Source: Leptospiraceae bacterium
GTDB lineage: Bacteria > Spirochaetota > Leptospiria > Turneriellales > Turneriellaceae
Length of the DNA: 47,062 nt
Assembly (NCBI GenBank): GCA_020440825.1
Contig: JAGRNJ010000022.1
Span: forward strand, 1 to 47,062
Reading direction: 5' to 3'
Shown in pieces: positions 24,972 to 33,349 of this stretch. Each line of letters opens with the position of its first letter. Position 1 is the first letter of the stretch. Below the pieces are notes generated by a model, which did not search any database, was not told the origin of the DNA, and was given only the letters and a program-made list of their open reading frames with translations. A program made the translations under genes and the position numbers.

Positions 24972-25631
24972 ATGCCCGCAAGAAGAAAATTAGACCCAAA
25001 AGAAGCAATTGATCACTTAAAAAAGATCTACAAACAGTTCCTGAAAGAGGGTGGTGACCCGAAACGATTTACAATTCGCCATTATAACAAACTGAATGAA
25101 AACTCTCATATGTATATCGACGTGTTTGTAAAAAAACTCGGTGGATGGAACAATTCACTGCAAAAAGCCGGTATTCCATTGGGATTTCGCCAGTATAAAG
25201 AATACAGCAAAGAAGAAATTGCTGCATATGTTAAAAAGGTGTACAAAGCCTATTTGGCCGCTGAAAAAACCAAAGGAAAATACAAAGGTCAGGAAAAAAC
25301 ATTCCGTATGCGGGATTTCAATATTTATAATGCTAAAACTGGCAGCCAGTTCTCTTTAGCTGTAGTATTGAAAAGATTCGGCTCCTGGAGCAACATACTG
25401 CGTGAGCTGAATATACCAATCGGGCGCAGCCGTGGCTTAACCCAGCAGGAAATTATCGCCCATGTCATGAAAGTTTATCAGAAGTTTCAAGTAAAAGACG
25501 GTGATAAAGTTTTCTCAAAAGATATGTATGAAAAATATAACTTTATTGATGAAGTGTATATTTCTTCTAAGCTGGTAGAAAGGCGTTTTGGTACCTGGTT
25601 AGGCGCAAAGAAAAAAATGAAAATCAGCTAA
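24972..25631 (+). CDS. Protein of three GW-type repeats (homing-endonuclease-associated-repeat-like)
   Basis: The 219-residue basic protein is built of three tandem units. Each is a helix (AIDHLKKIYKQFL / IAAYVKKVYKAYL / IIAHVMKVYQKFQ), a variable middle, and a closing VxKKLGGWNNSLQKAGI / VLKRFGSWSNILRELNI / VERRFGTWLGAKKKM motif. The Trp residues are at 59, 139 and 209. This resembles the small DNA-binding repeat found beside HNH and homing endonucleases (PF18780), but no nuclease domain is present. A DNA-binding or nucleoid-associated role is inferred. It has its own promoter, leader hairpin, AGGAGG ribosome-binding site and terminator, which suggests abundant, self-contained expression. 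Confidence 0.65.
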   Translation: MPARRKLDPKEAIDHLKKIYKQFLKEGGDPKRFTIRHYNKLNENSHMYIDVFVKKLGGWNNSLQKAGIPLGFRQYKEYSKEEIAAYVKKVYKAYLAAEKTKGKYKGQEKTFRMRDFNIYNAKTGSQFSLAVVLKRFGSWSNILRELNIPIGRSRGLTQQEIIAHVMKVYQKFQVKDGDKVFSKDMYEKYNFIDEVYISSKLVERRFGTWLGAKKKMKIS

Positions 25632-25640
25632 CTTACTTTG

Positions 25641-25669
25641 AAAGGGTCCTCAAAAGCCCTTTCTTTTTA
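25641..25669 (+). terminator. Terminator of the triple-repeat protein gene
   Basis: GAAAGGG (25641-25647) pairs with CCCTTTC (25658-25664) around a 10-nt loop and is followed by TTTTT (25665-25669), ten bases after the stop codon. Confidence 0.8.
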
Positions 25670-25722
25670 AGACAGCATTTGGGGCATCTATTAGATCGCA
25701 CCCTGAAATTACTAAATTTCAC

Positions 25723-25748
25723 AAAACCCGGTAAGCAGACCGGGTTTT
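25723..25748 (-). terminator. Bidirectional terminator serving the minus-strand operon
   Basis: AAAACCCGGT (25723-25732) and ACCGGGTTTT (25739-25748) form a perfect 10-bp stem around a 6-nt loop. It lies just past the stop of the outer-membrane protein gene (25755) on the minus strand. The A/T-rich stem ends give a T-run in both directions, so it also backs up the plus-strand terminator at 25641. Confidence 0.8.
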
Positions 25749-25754
25749 GTATTT

Positions 25755-26540
25755 TTAAAAACGAACCAGGAGACCCACTCTGGCAATCAGAGAGGTGTTC
25801 CAAACGGCTGCAGAATCATAGCCGCCCGATTGAGAATCATTGGATTCATTGAACGGGATCAGGAACGTATCATTATATTTGAGGGTGACTGTTTTACCGT
25901 CACTTGAGGTTCCCTCAAAATCTGAATAAAAAGAACTTTCTATCCCAACCTCAGCAAAAAATTCAACAGGTTCAATTTTTGCGAAAATGGAACCGATGCG
26001 TGCATTAAACATTGGGCCACTGACCCGTGAGAATGAGGCTGAACTGGTGATAGAACCTTCGGTAAATGAAATATTTGCAGTTGTCAGGTTTAACCCGAGC
26101 GCAGAGGCTATATACAGGTCTTTGAGTTCACCATCGAAATAGAATTTGTAAGCGATGCCTACAATCATACTCTGGATGTCGAATGACCATGAGCTGGTAA
26201 CATTGGCAATGGTGTAAGATCTTTTTGCGGGAGTAATGCTAGCATTATAAGAAAACCAAAGCCCAAAGAAATTTCGGTAAAATGGTGAAATATAGAATTC
26301 AGATTGAGCCGCATAGAATTCACGCAGATATTTAAGCCCGGTATTGGTCACAGTTGAATTACTCTGGGTAACATCTTTTCGAACAGATTGCCAGCGCCGG
26401 TCAAAGGTATCTGAGAATCTCTGGCCCAGACCAACTGCTGCAGAAAATTCAAATTCCATGCCATAAACAGAAGTGGAATAAAAAGAACCTGCAGCCAGTA
26501 AAAAAATGAAATAATGCTGTCTAAAACGAAGAGACTTCAT
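25755..26540 (-). CDS. Outer-membrane beta-barrel protein
   Basis: The 261-residue protein has a signal peptide (FRQHYFIFLLAAGSFYSTSVYG, cleavage near YG-ME) and a typical small barrel with alternating strands, ending LIARVGLLVRF, the C-terminal Phe expected for BAM recognition. No family is recognised. Its start shares a base with the DUF445 stop (TAATG), so it is the last gene in the TldE-ABC-DUF445 operon. It contains a 21-bp sequence (26421-26441) found identically in the adjacent gene. Confidence 0.65.
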   Translation of the reverse strand: MKSLRFRQHYFIFLLAAGSFYSTSVYGMEFEFSAAVGLGQRFSDTFDRRWQSVRKDVTQSNSTVTNTGLKYLREFYAAQSEFYISPFYRNFFGLWFSYNASITPAKRSYTIANVTSSWSFDIQSMIVGIAYKFYFDGELKDLYIASALGLNLTTANISFTEGSITSSASFSRVSGPMFNARIGSIFAKIEPVEFFAEVGIESSFYSDFEGTSSDGKTVTLKYNDTFLIPFNESNDSQSGGYDSAAVWNTSLIARVGLLVRF

Positions 26541-27772
26541 TACCAGATCATGAATAAACCCTGGCCCAGACCAACTGCTGCCCCGAGCACAGCCCCGACC
26601 AGAATAAGGATAAATTCATCTTCCTGAAAGGCTGTTCGCAGAATTTTCTCAAATTCATCTGGTTCCAGTGCCTTCATTCGTTCATACATAGTGCGCTCGA
26701 TATCCATAGCCTCACCGACATATTTCTCAAGACGCTGGGCAGAGGCGGGAATAAGGCCCGTCATTTTTGCTACCGCATAGTCGCGCAGCATATCATATTT
26801 TTCTGAACCCATGGTGATTGACATAATAGGTTTGGCGACATTGGCTGTATGATCTACTGCCCGGGCGACCGACTGTCGAATAAGGGCAAAAATCTCTTCC
26901 GTGGCTCTACCGTATAAAACCTGTTCCAGTATTTTACGCGGGGTTAAGATATTTTGAGCGACCAGCTCAGCATATTGTTTAGAAACCTCAGCCTGTCTCT
27001 TTAGGAACAGACCATGGTATGTAAATGGTCCAAATTTTTTGGGGTGCAGCGGGCGAAAAATCATGCGCAAAGCAAGATAATTGGTCAGGTATCCGACGAT
27101 TACACCTTGTATTGGCAGTGTCCACCATTCAGGGTATAGATACCAGATTCCCATTTGAATTGAACCCAATAGAAAGCCGAAGTAAAGACCACTGCGTTCG
27201 ATAAAGCGGAATTCTGGAGCCCCGACTTTTTGAAACATATCGACGGTCAGTACTACATTTTTGCCAGTCATGCTTTTCAAGACCAGGCCTTTCAGATCAA
27301 ATACATGGTAGATATTTGCCCGGATATCAGAGATAATGTTACGAATCGTCTTCGGGGTCTGGGCCTGTGAAGACTTGACAATTTCTTTCTTCACCTGATC
27401 GGGCAATAGGCCCCATAACTGAGGGTTCAGGTCATCAACAATATCTTTTGTTATATCTTCTGTCATCTGGTTGAGCAAAGGTTTCAGTTCTTTTTCAACC
27501 TGTTTAGGGTCAACCTTGTCAAAAATTTCTTCTATTTTGATGAGCCTTTCTGTAATAACATCAACGGCTTTGTCTGCCATCTTTTGAGCTTTGCGAGGAA
27601 TAATTCCCTGCCAACCCAGAAACGGTGGTATACCCCAGAAATCTAACGGGTAAAAAGTCATCTTCAAAGCAACCCAGTTGGTAAACCAGCCGACAAAGCC
27701 ATAGGTCAATGGCATTGCCAGCATCCCGATCATCTGGTCATTGGCTTTGATAAAATTGAATATCGCTTCCAT
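26540..27772 (-). CDS. DUF445 family membrane protein
   Basis: The 410-residue protein has the internal duplication typical of DUF445. GFVGWFTNWVALKMTFYPL near the N-terminus and VIVGYLTNYLALRMIFRPL around 225-245 are the paired signature segments. A C-terminal hydrophobic helix (FILILVGAVLGAAVGLG) ends the protein. Charged helical stretches lie between (RKAQKMADKAVDVITERLIK). The function of the family is not established. GGGAAATT precedes the ATG as a ribosome-binding site, 9 nt after the ABC exporter stop. Confidence 0.85.
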   Translation of the reverse strand: MEAIFNFIKANDQMIGMLAMPLTYGFVGWFTNWVALKMTFYPLDFWGIPPFLGWQGIIPRKAQKMADKAVDVITERLIKIEEIFDKVDPKQVEKELKPLLNQMTEDITKDIVDDLNPQLWGLLPDQVKKEIVKSSQAQTPKTIRNIISDIRANIYHVFDLKGLVLKSMTGKNVVLTVDMFQKVGAPEFRFIERSGLYFGFLLGSIQMGIWYLYPEWWTLPIQGVIVGYLTNYLALRMIFRPLHPKKFGPFTYHGLFLKRQAEVSKQYAELVAQNILTPRKILEQVLYGRATEEIFALIRQSVARAVDHTANVAKPIMSITMGSEKYDMLRDYAVAKMTGLIPASAQRLEKYVGEAMDIERTMYERMKALEPDEFEKILRTAFQEDEFILILVGAVLGAAVGLGQGLFMIW

Positions 27773-27781
27773 AATTTCCCT

Positions 27782-29776
27782 CTAGTTTTTTTGTTTATCT
27801 TGAAACTGCATTGAGTACAGTTTTTTGTAGTACCCGTTCTTGCGCAGCAAGGTCGTGTGTGTACCACGCTCAACAATTCTGCCCTTGTCAATCACAAGTA
27901 TCAAATCTGCCTGGTAAATGGTAGAGAGTCGGTGCGCAATGACAAAGGTGGTTCGATTCTGCATAAGGTGTTCCAGGGCTTTTTGAACCAGACGCTCGCT
28001 GCGCGTATCGAGAGCACTGGTGGCTTCATCTAACACCAGCACTTCTGGGTTTTTCAAAAGAGCCCGCGCTATTGATATACGCTGCCGCTGGCCCCCCGAG
28101 AGCATCATTCCCCGTTCGCCTATCCAGGTTTCATAACCATCGGGCAGCTTTTTGATGAACTCATCTGCATAGGCCATTTTCGCTGCAGCAATGATTTTCG
28201 ACATTGGTATGTCTGTGCGACCGTACGCTATGTTTTCCCGTATGGTGCCGTTAAAAAGAAAAATCTCCTGGGTTACTACGCCAATTTTTTCACGCAGCTC
28301 GGCAATTTTAACCTCGCGAATGTCAATTCCGTCAAAGTAAATCCCTCCGCCCAAAGGATCATAAAACCTGGGAATAAGATCGACGAGAGTTGATTTGCCT
28401 GCCCCTGAGTGACCAACGAGGGCGACTGTCGTACCAATCGGTACAGAGAAAGATATATTCTTCAAGACCTGGGCTTCAGATTGCGGGTAGGAAAATGCCA
28501 CCTTCTTGAACTCAATTTTTCCATTGAGTCTTTCAGGCAGTGAAGTAGGCGAGACCGGGTCGGTAACTTCGGGGGCCATATCCATCAGGTCAAAAATTCT
28601 CGCCCCGGCTGCCCGGGTGCGGTTGATAATATTGACCCAAGAGGCCATTTGTTTAATAGGACTCATTAGAATCATAAGCGTAAACAGAAACAGGAAAAAA
28701 CTGCCTGAACTGAATTCCCCGGCGGTAATTTTCAAACCGCCATAAATAACCAGAGCCGAGATAATTCCGGTGCTGGTAAACTCAACCAAGGCGGGACCTA
28801 AGGTATGATTCAATCGATAGCGAAATGTATCTTTATAGAGAGACTGGTTAATTCCAGAGAATCGTGCGCTTTCATACGCTTCCATACCAAATGCGCGAAT
28901 TACACGAATACCGGCTATTACCTCCTGCAGATGCCCATTGAGAGACGCAAGATGCACCTGTTCACCGGTACTTGCATTCTTCACTTTTTTGGCAAAGTGA
29001 TTGATGGGCCATAACACTAGAGGGACACCGATCATCGTAAAAATGAGCAGTTTATAGCTGATCATGGCGAGAATGACAATATGTGTAATAATTATAAAAA
29101 AATTATTAATTGAACCCCGCAGGTCTCCTGAGATAGAGTCAGAAACAACATTGACATCATTGATGATTCTGCTCATGAGAATACCTGTCTTTTCCCGCAC
29201 AAACAATGAGACAGGCAAAGAGGTCAGGCGGTCGTAAAGATCACGGCGGATGTCCCTCGTTGCCATAAGGCCGGTGCTGCTGATATAGTATACCGTTCCC
29301 AGATCACAGATCAGTTTCAAGAGATAAATGGGAATTATGCCAATCGCCACTGCGGTCAGCACATCTATCGAATTATAATTGATGAGAAATTCGTTTACCG
29401 CAAGCTTGAGACGGTTAAAACCTACTCGAAACGAATCAATAAACCCTTCTACGGGGGTAATGGCAACTGCCGATACCTCTTTCAGCTTTTTCTGATCTGC
29501 AGTGTAAATATCTGATTTTTGATACAGTTCAGTGAGACGCTTGCCCTCGCCTGAACGAACCAGTAAGCTCATTTCATCTGCATCGAGATGAATCTGGAAA
29601 GGTTTTGCACCCCCGGTTTCAATGACATCAAATATAGGTTTCAATGAACTGAGACTGATACCGTTAAAAACCGAGACAAAGAATGAGAAGATAACCCCGA
29701 TGATGAATCTTTTTTTATACCGGGCAGTATAGCGTAACAGGCGTAAGTAAGAACCTTTTGCGTCATTAATTTCCAT
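27782..29776 (-). CDS. MsbA-type ABC exporter (fused membrane and ATPase domains)
   Basis: The 664-residue half-transporter has six TM helices in the first 360 residues and an ATPase domain with Walker A GHSGAGKST (about 455-463), Q-loop VTQEIFLFNG, signature LSGGQRQRISIARALL (about 557), Walker B VLVLDEATSALD and the switch HRLST. It is longer than MsbA (about 580) because about 90 residues are inserted between TM1 and TM2 (about 50-140, polar and charged), probably periplasmic. Lipid A-core export is the most likely job. The start directly follows the stop of the TldE-like gene, with AGGAG 6 nt upstream. Confidence 0.85.
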   Translation of the reverse strand: MEINDAKGSYLRLLRYTARYKKRFIIGVIFSFFVSVFNGISLSSLKPIFDVIETGGAKPFQIHLDADEMSLLVRSGEGKRLTELYQKSDIYTADQKKLKEVSAVAITPVEGFIDSFRVGFNRLKLAVNEFLINYNSIDVLTAVAIGIIPIYLLKLICDLGTVYYISSTGLMATRDIRRDLYDRLTSLPVSLFVREKTGILMSRIINDVNVVSDSISGDLRGSINNFFIIITHIVILAMISYKLLIFTMIGVPLVLWPINHFAKKVKNASTGEQVHLASLNGHLQEVIAGIRVIRAFGMEAYESARFSGINQSLYKDTFRYRLNHTLGPALVEFTSTGIISALVIYGGLKITAGEFSSGSFFLFLFTLMILMSPIKQMASWVNIINRTRAAGARIFDLMDMAPEVTDPVSPTSLPERLNGKIEFKKVAFSYPQSEAQVLKNISFSVPIGTTVALVGHSGAGKSTLVDLIPRFYDPLGGGIYFDGIDIREVKIAELREKIGVVTQEIFLFNGTIRENIAYGRTDIPMSKIIAAAKMAYADEFIKKLPDGYETWIGERGMMLSGGQRQRISIARALLKNPEVLVLDEATSALDTRSERLVQKALEHLMQNRTTFVIAHRLSTIYQADLILVIDKGRIVERGTHTTLLRKNGYYKKLYSMQFQDKQKN

Positions 29777-31066
29777 TTATTCTCCTGCGATTGTAAGTTC
29801 CTGAAAAAAGAGTGCCGATGGGCCAAAATAAGCACTGCGTTTTTCTTTCTCTCGGCTGAATTTAACATTTTGAAATGCCTTTAGAGAAGAACCGGCAACA
29901 GACCCCCCTCTCAAGGGGATTTTACGTCCGTCTTTGTACAAATATCCAAGGCGAATCTCGCCTGAAAATGCGCCTGAAACAGTATTGGGATGAAAGGTTG
30001 AAAACTTGTGCAGTTCAATTACCCCGTTCTGCCGCCAGCTATCAACGCTTTCTGTTCCTGCTGGCACAATAAGATTGGCCATGGCAGATGTCATATCTTT
30101 TTTAAGCAGGCAGGATAGCTTGCCATCAATGGCAAAATTTTTGAGAGTACCTTCATCATAGAGACGAACCTGTGACATAGGGTAACCCAGATAATCAAAA
30201 AAATGAGAATTTAAGCCCCCTTTGAGAAACGGGTCGCTGTCTATAGTCAAAGTTGACGGGCTGTTTTGGGGCTCACTGTAAATAGATTGGCCCACTGATA
30301 TAACGTTTGTATCATAGTAAAGTGACTGGCCATTTGCTTGTGACGTAAAAAAATCAAAAATAGTATCCAGTGCTTCTGAGCAGAGAATCACCGGAAAAGT
30401 TCCTGTTGGCGGTAAAGCAGCCTTCTGTAGATCAAGAAGTGCTTTCGATTCTTCCTGTAAAATTTTTCGAAACGGTAAATCTTTGGCAAAGCGGCGGTGC
30501 AGCAAAGAGTTGATTTCAAATTGATTATCGGGAGAGATGAGTACAAAGTCCCAGGCCAGTCTGGTTGAAGGCATTGTCAGTTCAAGCCCTTTCGAATTGA
30601 CCACAGTTTTTCTGTATTTTTCTGCGAAAATTTCAAATGAAGCAAGTCTGCAACCATGCAGTTCTTCACTGTTCATGTTCAGAATATCCAGTGCTGAGGT
30701 TTCGATATACTCGGCTAGAATGTCTTTTAATGACAGGTCTTCAATCGGGTTTGTTCGATCTGGCAATTGCCAGGGATCGCTGAATTCAAAAGCAGGGTTT
30801 TCTACCAGTGAGGCACGTTGTTGAGTTTCAGATATGATTTCTGTAAAAATACCGGGTACCGGTGAAAAGACTGTGCTGCTCTCGCCTAACACATCTTTTT
30901 TACTGCCGGTATGCAGGGTGAGTGAATATTCGACAGTCTGGTTGCAACGTACCGCTTCAGTTGATTTACCTATACAGTACACTTCATTTGAAATTTTTTC
31001 AAGACGGGAAATTTGCCAGGCCCGCAGGCTTGATTCTTTTTTAAGTAGACTGATTAGATGTCGCAT
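29777..31066 (-). CDS. TldE/PmbA-like metalloprotease-family protein without HExxH
   Basis: The 429-residue protein shows the PF01523 fold. EKYRKTVVNSKGLELTM occurs in the first half. FPVILCSEALDTIFDFF, DPFLKGGLNSHFFDYLG and the closing SGEIRLGYLYKDGRKIPLRG-GSVAG are typical. The HExxH zinc site of TldD is missing, so it corresponds to the TldE/PmbA partner, which normally works in a TldD-TldE heterodimer that degrades unfolded peptides or modified peptides. No tldD is in this window. It leads an operon with the ABC exporter. It is divergent from the homoserine kinase gene. Confidence 0.7.
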   Translation of the reverse strand: MRHLISLLKKESSLRAWQISRLEKISNEVYCIGKSTEAVRCNQTVEYSLTLHTGSKKDVLGESSTVFSPVPGIFTEIISETQQRASLVENPAFEFSDPWQLPDRTNPIEDLSLKDILAEYIETSALDILNMNSEELHGCRLASFEIFAEKYRKTVVNSKGLELTMPSTRLAWDFVLISPDNQFEINSLLHRRFAKDLPFRKILQEESKALLDLQKAALPPTGTFPVILCSEALDTIFDFFTSQANGQSLYYDTNVISVGQSIYSEPQNSPSTLTIDSDPFLKGGLNSHFFDYLGYPMSQVRLYDEGTLKNFAIDGKLSCLLKKDMTSAMANLIVPAGTESVDSWRQNGVIELHKFSTFHPNTVSGAFSGEIRLGYLYKDGRKIPLRGGSVAGSSLKAFQNVKFSREKEKRSAYFGPSALFFQELTIAGE

Positions 31067-31137
31067 TACGTAAGAAACCGAGTTATAGCCTGCATAGAAA
31101 GTTTGTTTTGCTTGAAAACCAGTTTTTCATCCGGAAT

Positions 31138-32151
31138 GTGTCCCTTGTGTCAAATAATGGCTTATCGGCAGATTCAAAAATCATTGTCTCTGTTCCTGCA
31201 ACTTCTGCAAACCTGGGACCCGGGTTCGATCTTTGGGGTCTCGCATTCAAATTGCGCAATGAGTTTGTCGGGAAACCGGTAGCAACCCGCCAGGGTTCTG
31301 TGGTCAAGCATGTTGTACGATATGAGCCGCAGGTAAAAGATACTGCGGATGAAAAAGCCTTGCAGCAAATGCCGCTTGATGATCGAAATCTTTTTTCAAA
31401 GGCATATCTTTCTATTTTTGAGAAAAGAAGGTTAAACCCGGTCGCGATTGATGTTGAAATCATTGTACGCATTCCCATGGAGCGCGGTCTGGGTTCTTCA
31501 AGTACGGCAATTTTAGCGGGTATGGTGATGGCAAATGAGATCATCCGCCGGAACCAGGGGCAGCCCTTTACCATGGAAGAAATTTTTGAAATGGCCTGCA
31601 CGGTAGAAGGGCATCCCGACAATATTGCGCCGGCATTGTGGGGCGGATGGATTCTGAGTCTGTACAACTCGAGCATACAGAAATTTCTCGCATTCCCATT
31701 GAAATTGCGGGCTCCGGTAAAAATTGCCGGTATTGTGCCGCATTTAACCCTGTCTACCGATACCGCTCGCGAATCATTGCCAACATCCTTTTCCCGTTTT
31801 GATATGATACAGCAAAGTGGATGCACTGCCCTGATGACCCACCTGCTTGAAAAAGAAAACTGGAGTGAAGCAGAGCGAAAAACATTTCATCTGGCTTTGC
31901 GCGATAGAATACACCAGACAGCCCGGGCGCAGTTTATACCCGGTATGAATGAAACTTTTGAGGCATGGCGAAAAATGGGATGCCTGGGGGCGTTTTTATC
32001 AGGAGCGGGAACCTGCTTATTGGGCTTTTGGCCCAAAGAACAAAATATTCCGTTCTCGCGACTGGGAGATGCAATGTTTGCAGCAGGTGTCGGTTCACGA
32101 CCCATTGAACTCGAAGTCGATAATCTTGGCTTGACTGTTGATGTAACTTAA
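31138..32151 (+). CDS. thrB: Homoserine kinase
   Basis: This cytosolic GHMP kinase makes O-phosphohomoserine in threonine synthesis. SVPATSANLGPGFDLWGLA is the N-terminal substrate motif, PMERGLGSSSTAILAG the phosphate-binding loop, and GAFLSGAGTCLLGF the third GHMP motif. AVEGHPDN-type sequence (TVEGHPDNIAPAL) is typical of ThrB. The start is uncertain: TTG 31108, GTG 31138 and GTG 31147 are in frame and none has an ideal ribosome-binding site; family length favours one of the GTGs. It is monocistronic and divergent from the TldE-like gene. Confidence 0.85.
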   Translation: MSLVSNNGLSADSKIIVSVPATSANLGPGFDLWGLAFKLRNEFVGKPVATRQGSVVKHVVRYEPQVKDTADEKALQQMPLDDRNLFSKAYLSIFEKRRLNPVAIDVEIIVRIPMERGLGSSSTAILAGMVMANEIIRRNQGQPFTMEEIFEMACTVEGHPDNIAPALWGGWILSLYNSSIQKFLAFPLKLRAPVKIAGIVPHLTLSTDTARESLPTSFSRFDMIQQSGCTALMTHLLEKENWSEAERKTFHLALRDRIHQTARAQFIPGMNETFEAWRKMGCLGAFLSGAGTCLLGFWPKEQNIPFSRLGDAMFAAGVGSRPIELEVDNLGLTVDVT

Positions 32152-32186
32152 TTGCCCGTAAAAAATCTTTTATCGGTCTTTTGAAA

Positions 32187-32209
32187 TTTGCACCAATTCC
32201 CGGTGTAAA
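32187..32209. terminator. Weak hairpin between convergent thrB and lipid kinase genes
   Basis: TTTGCACC (32187-32194) pairs with GGTGTAAA (32202-32209) with one mismatch and a 7-nt loop. On the plus strand it is followed by GTCTGCATTTTT. It is plausible as the end signal for thrB. Confidence 0.35.
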
Positions 32210-32221
32210 GTCTGCATTTTT

Positions 32222-33349
32222 CTAAGGCATGATTACCGAAATAGCGGCCGGCAAAACTTGAAACTCTACCGGGCAGGTTCCGCAGAGTTCACCATCGAGT
32301 TCCATAAGAGCTCGCTCTTCACATAGAACGATTACTTTTTTGGCTCTTGAGACCTTGACCCGCTCATCTTTGATATGGGTGCCTTTACGAATTGAACCAG
32401 CCTTTAAGATCATAGCAGTTCTGCTCATTTCTGAGAGTTCAACGACATCGAACAGGGCATCTTGAACATCTGCACCGGGGGCAACCATCATTCCGCTGCC
32501 AAAGAATCGCCCATTGGCGACAACAACCCCATTGTAACGTGCCGTAATGGGAGTCTGTTTATCGAGCTGTACGGTCATTTCTTTATTTTTGTACTTTAGT
32601 AATCCGCGTAAAGTGGCCAGCTGGTAAGAAAGCCATCCGCCTGCACCTTTCCCCTGTTTATCCAGAATTTCAATTACTTCGCCACCAATACCCACTTCGG
32701 CAATGTTGATGAAAATGCGGCTTTCCGTCTTTCCTGCAAAGTTGCGATAGGTCACCTTGCCGGCATCTATCTTGCGAGGGGTACCGCTCAAAAGATTGCG
32801 TACAGCCAGCTCTGGCTCTTTCGGAATCTTGAGTGTCTTGATAAAGTCAGAGCCACTGCCCGAGGCAATGATACCCAGACTTACCTTTTGTGCTTTCTTG
32901 TCGGGTTCACATTTTTCTGTAAAAAAGCCTGAGACAACCTCTGAGATTGTGCCATCACCGCCAATCGCGACAATATGCCGACTGCCTCTTGAGATGGCTT
33001 CCCGGGTAAGTTCAGTTGCATGTTTTTTAGCGGTCGTAAAGTACACATCAAAATCGGTAAGATGCCGGCGCAGCAGTGGTTCGAGATCATTCCAGGATTT
33101 TGCAGTCTTGCCTGCCCCTGAATTCGGGTTTACAACAATTGCCCAGGGTTTGCCCGGGGCAATTGGTAAAGATTTAACGTTGGTTCTTTTTCGTAGAGTT
33201 TGATTTGCCTTTGACGCGGCTTTTGGTTTTTGCTTTGCTGCTGCTTTTTTGGGCTGGGCTTTCTTCTTCAGGTTTGCTTTTGCTGACGTTTTGCTTTTTA
33301 CGGCCGATGTTTTCTTTTTTTCGGGTGCTTTTCTTTTTGTCTGTGGCAT
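32222..33349 (-). CDS. Diacylglycerol-kinase-family lipid kinase with lysine/alanine-rich N-terminal tail
   Basis: Residues about 67-375 are a YegS/DgkB-like kinase catalytic domain: AIVVNPNSGAGKTAKSW, HIVAIGGDGTISEVVSGF and GIIASGSGSDF are the nucleotide-binding motifs. They phosphorylate diacylglycerol or related lipids. The first 65 residues are a disordered Lys/Ala-rich tail (KKAQPKKAAAKQKPKAA) like histone H1 C-termini, likely to bind acidic lipid or nucleic acid. The ATG at 33349 has an excellent ribosome-binding site (AAGGAG, 6 nt upstream), and no other start codon precedes the catalytic domain. The first 176 bp are also read in another frame as the end of the preceding sensor kinase. 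Confidence 0.85.
   Translation of the reverse strand: MPQTKRKAPEKKKTSAVKSKTSAKANLKKKAQPKKAAAKQKPKAASKANQTLRKRTNVKSLPIAPGKPWAIVVNPNSGAGKTAKSWNDLEPLLRRHLTDFDVYFTTAKKHATELTREAISRGSRHIVAIGGDGTISEVVSGFFTEKCEPDKKAQKVSLGIIASGSGSDFIKTLKIPKEPELAVRNLLSGTPRKIDAGKVTYRNFAGKTESRIFINIAEVGIGGEVIEILDKQGKGAGGWLSYQLATLRGLLKYKNKEMTVQLDKQTPITARYNGVVVANGRFFGSGMMVAPGADVQDALFDVVELSEMSRTAMILKAGSIRKGTHIKDERVKVSRAKKVIVLCEERALMELDGELCGTCPVEFQVLPAAISVIMP
33174..33349 (-). other. 176-bp same-strand overlap coding lysine-rich tails in two frames
   Basis: The end of the CheB-CheR-histidine kinase gene and the beginning of the lipid kinase gene share this segment in frames offset by one base. One frame gives a tail such as KKKSTRKKENIGRKKQN; the other gives KRKAPEKKKTSAVKSK. 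The A-rich DNA (AAA, AAG, AGC, GCA codons) lets both be basic. Both frames are open throughout, and the inner start has a strong ribosome-binding site. Confidence 0.85.

Noticed and set aside
31083-31826. 247-codon open frame antisense to homoserine kinase
   Set aside because: It is fully inside a well-supported gene with all GHMP motifs; the product is rich in Arg, Ser and Cys as expected for an antisense shadow.
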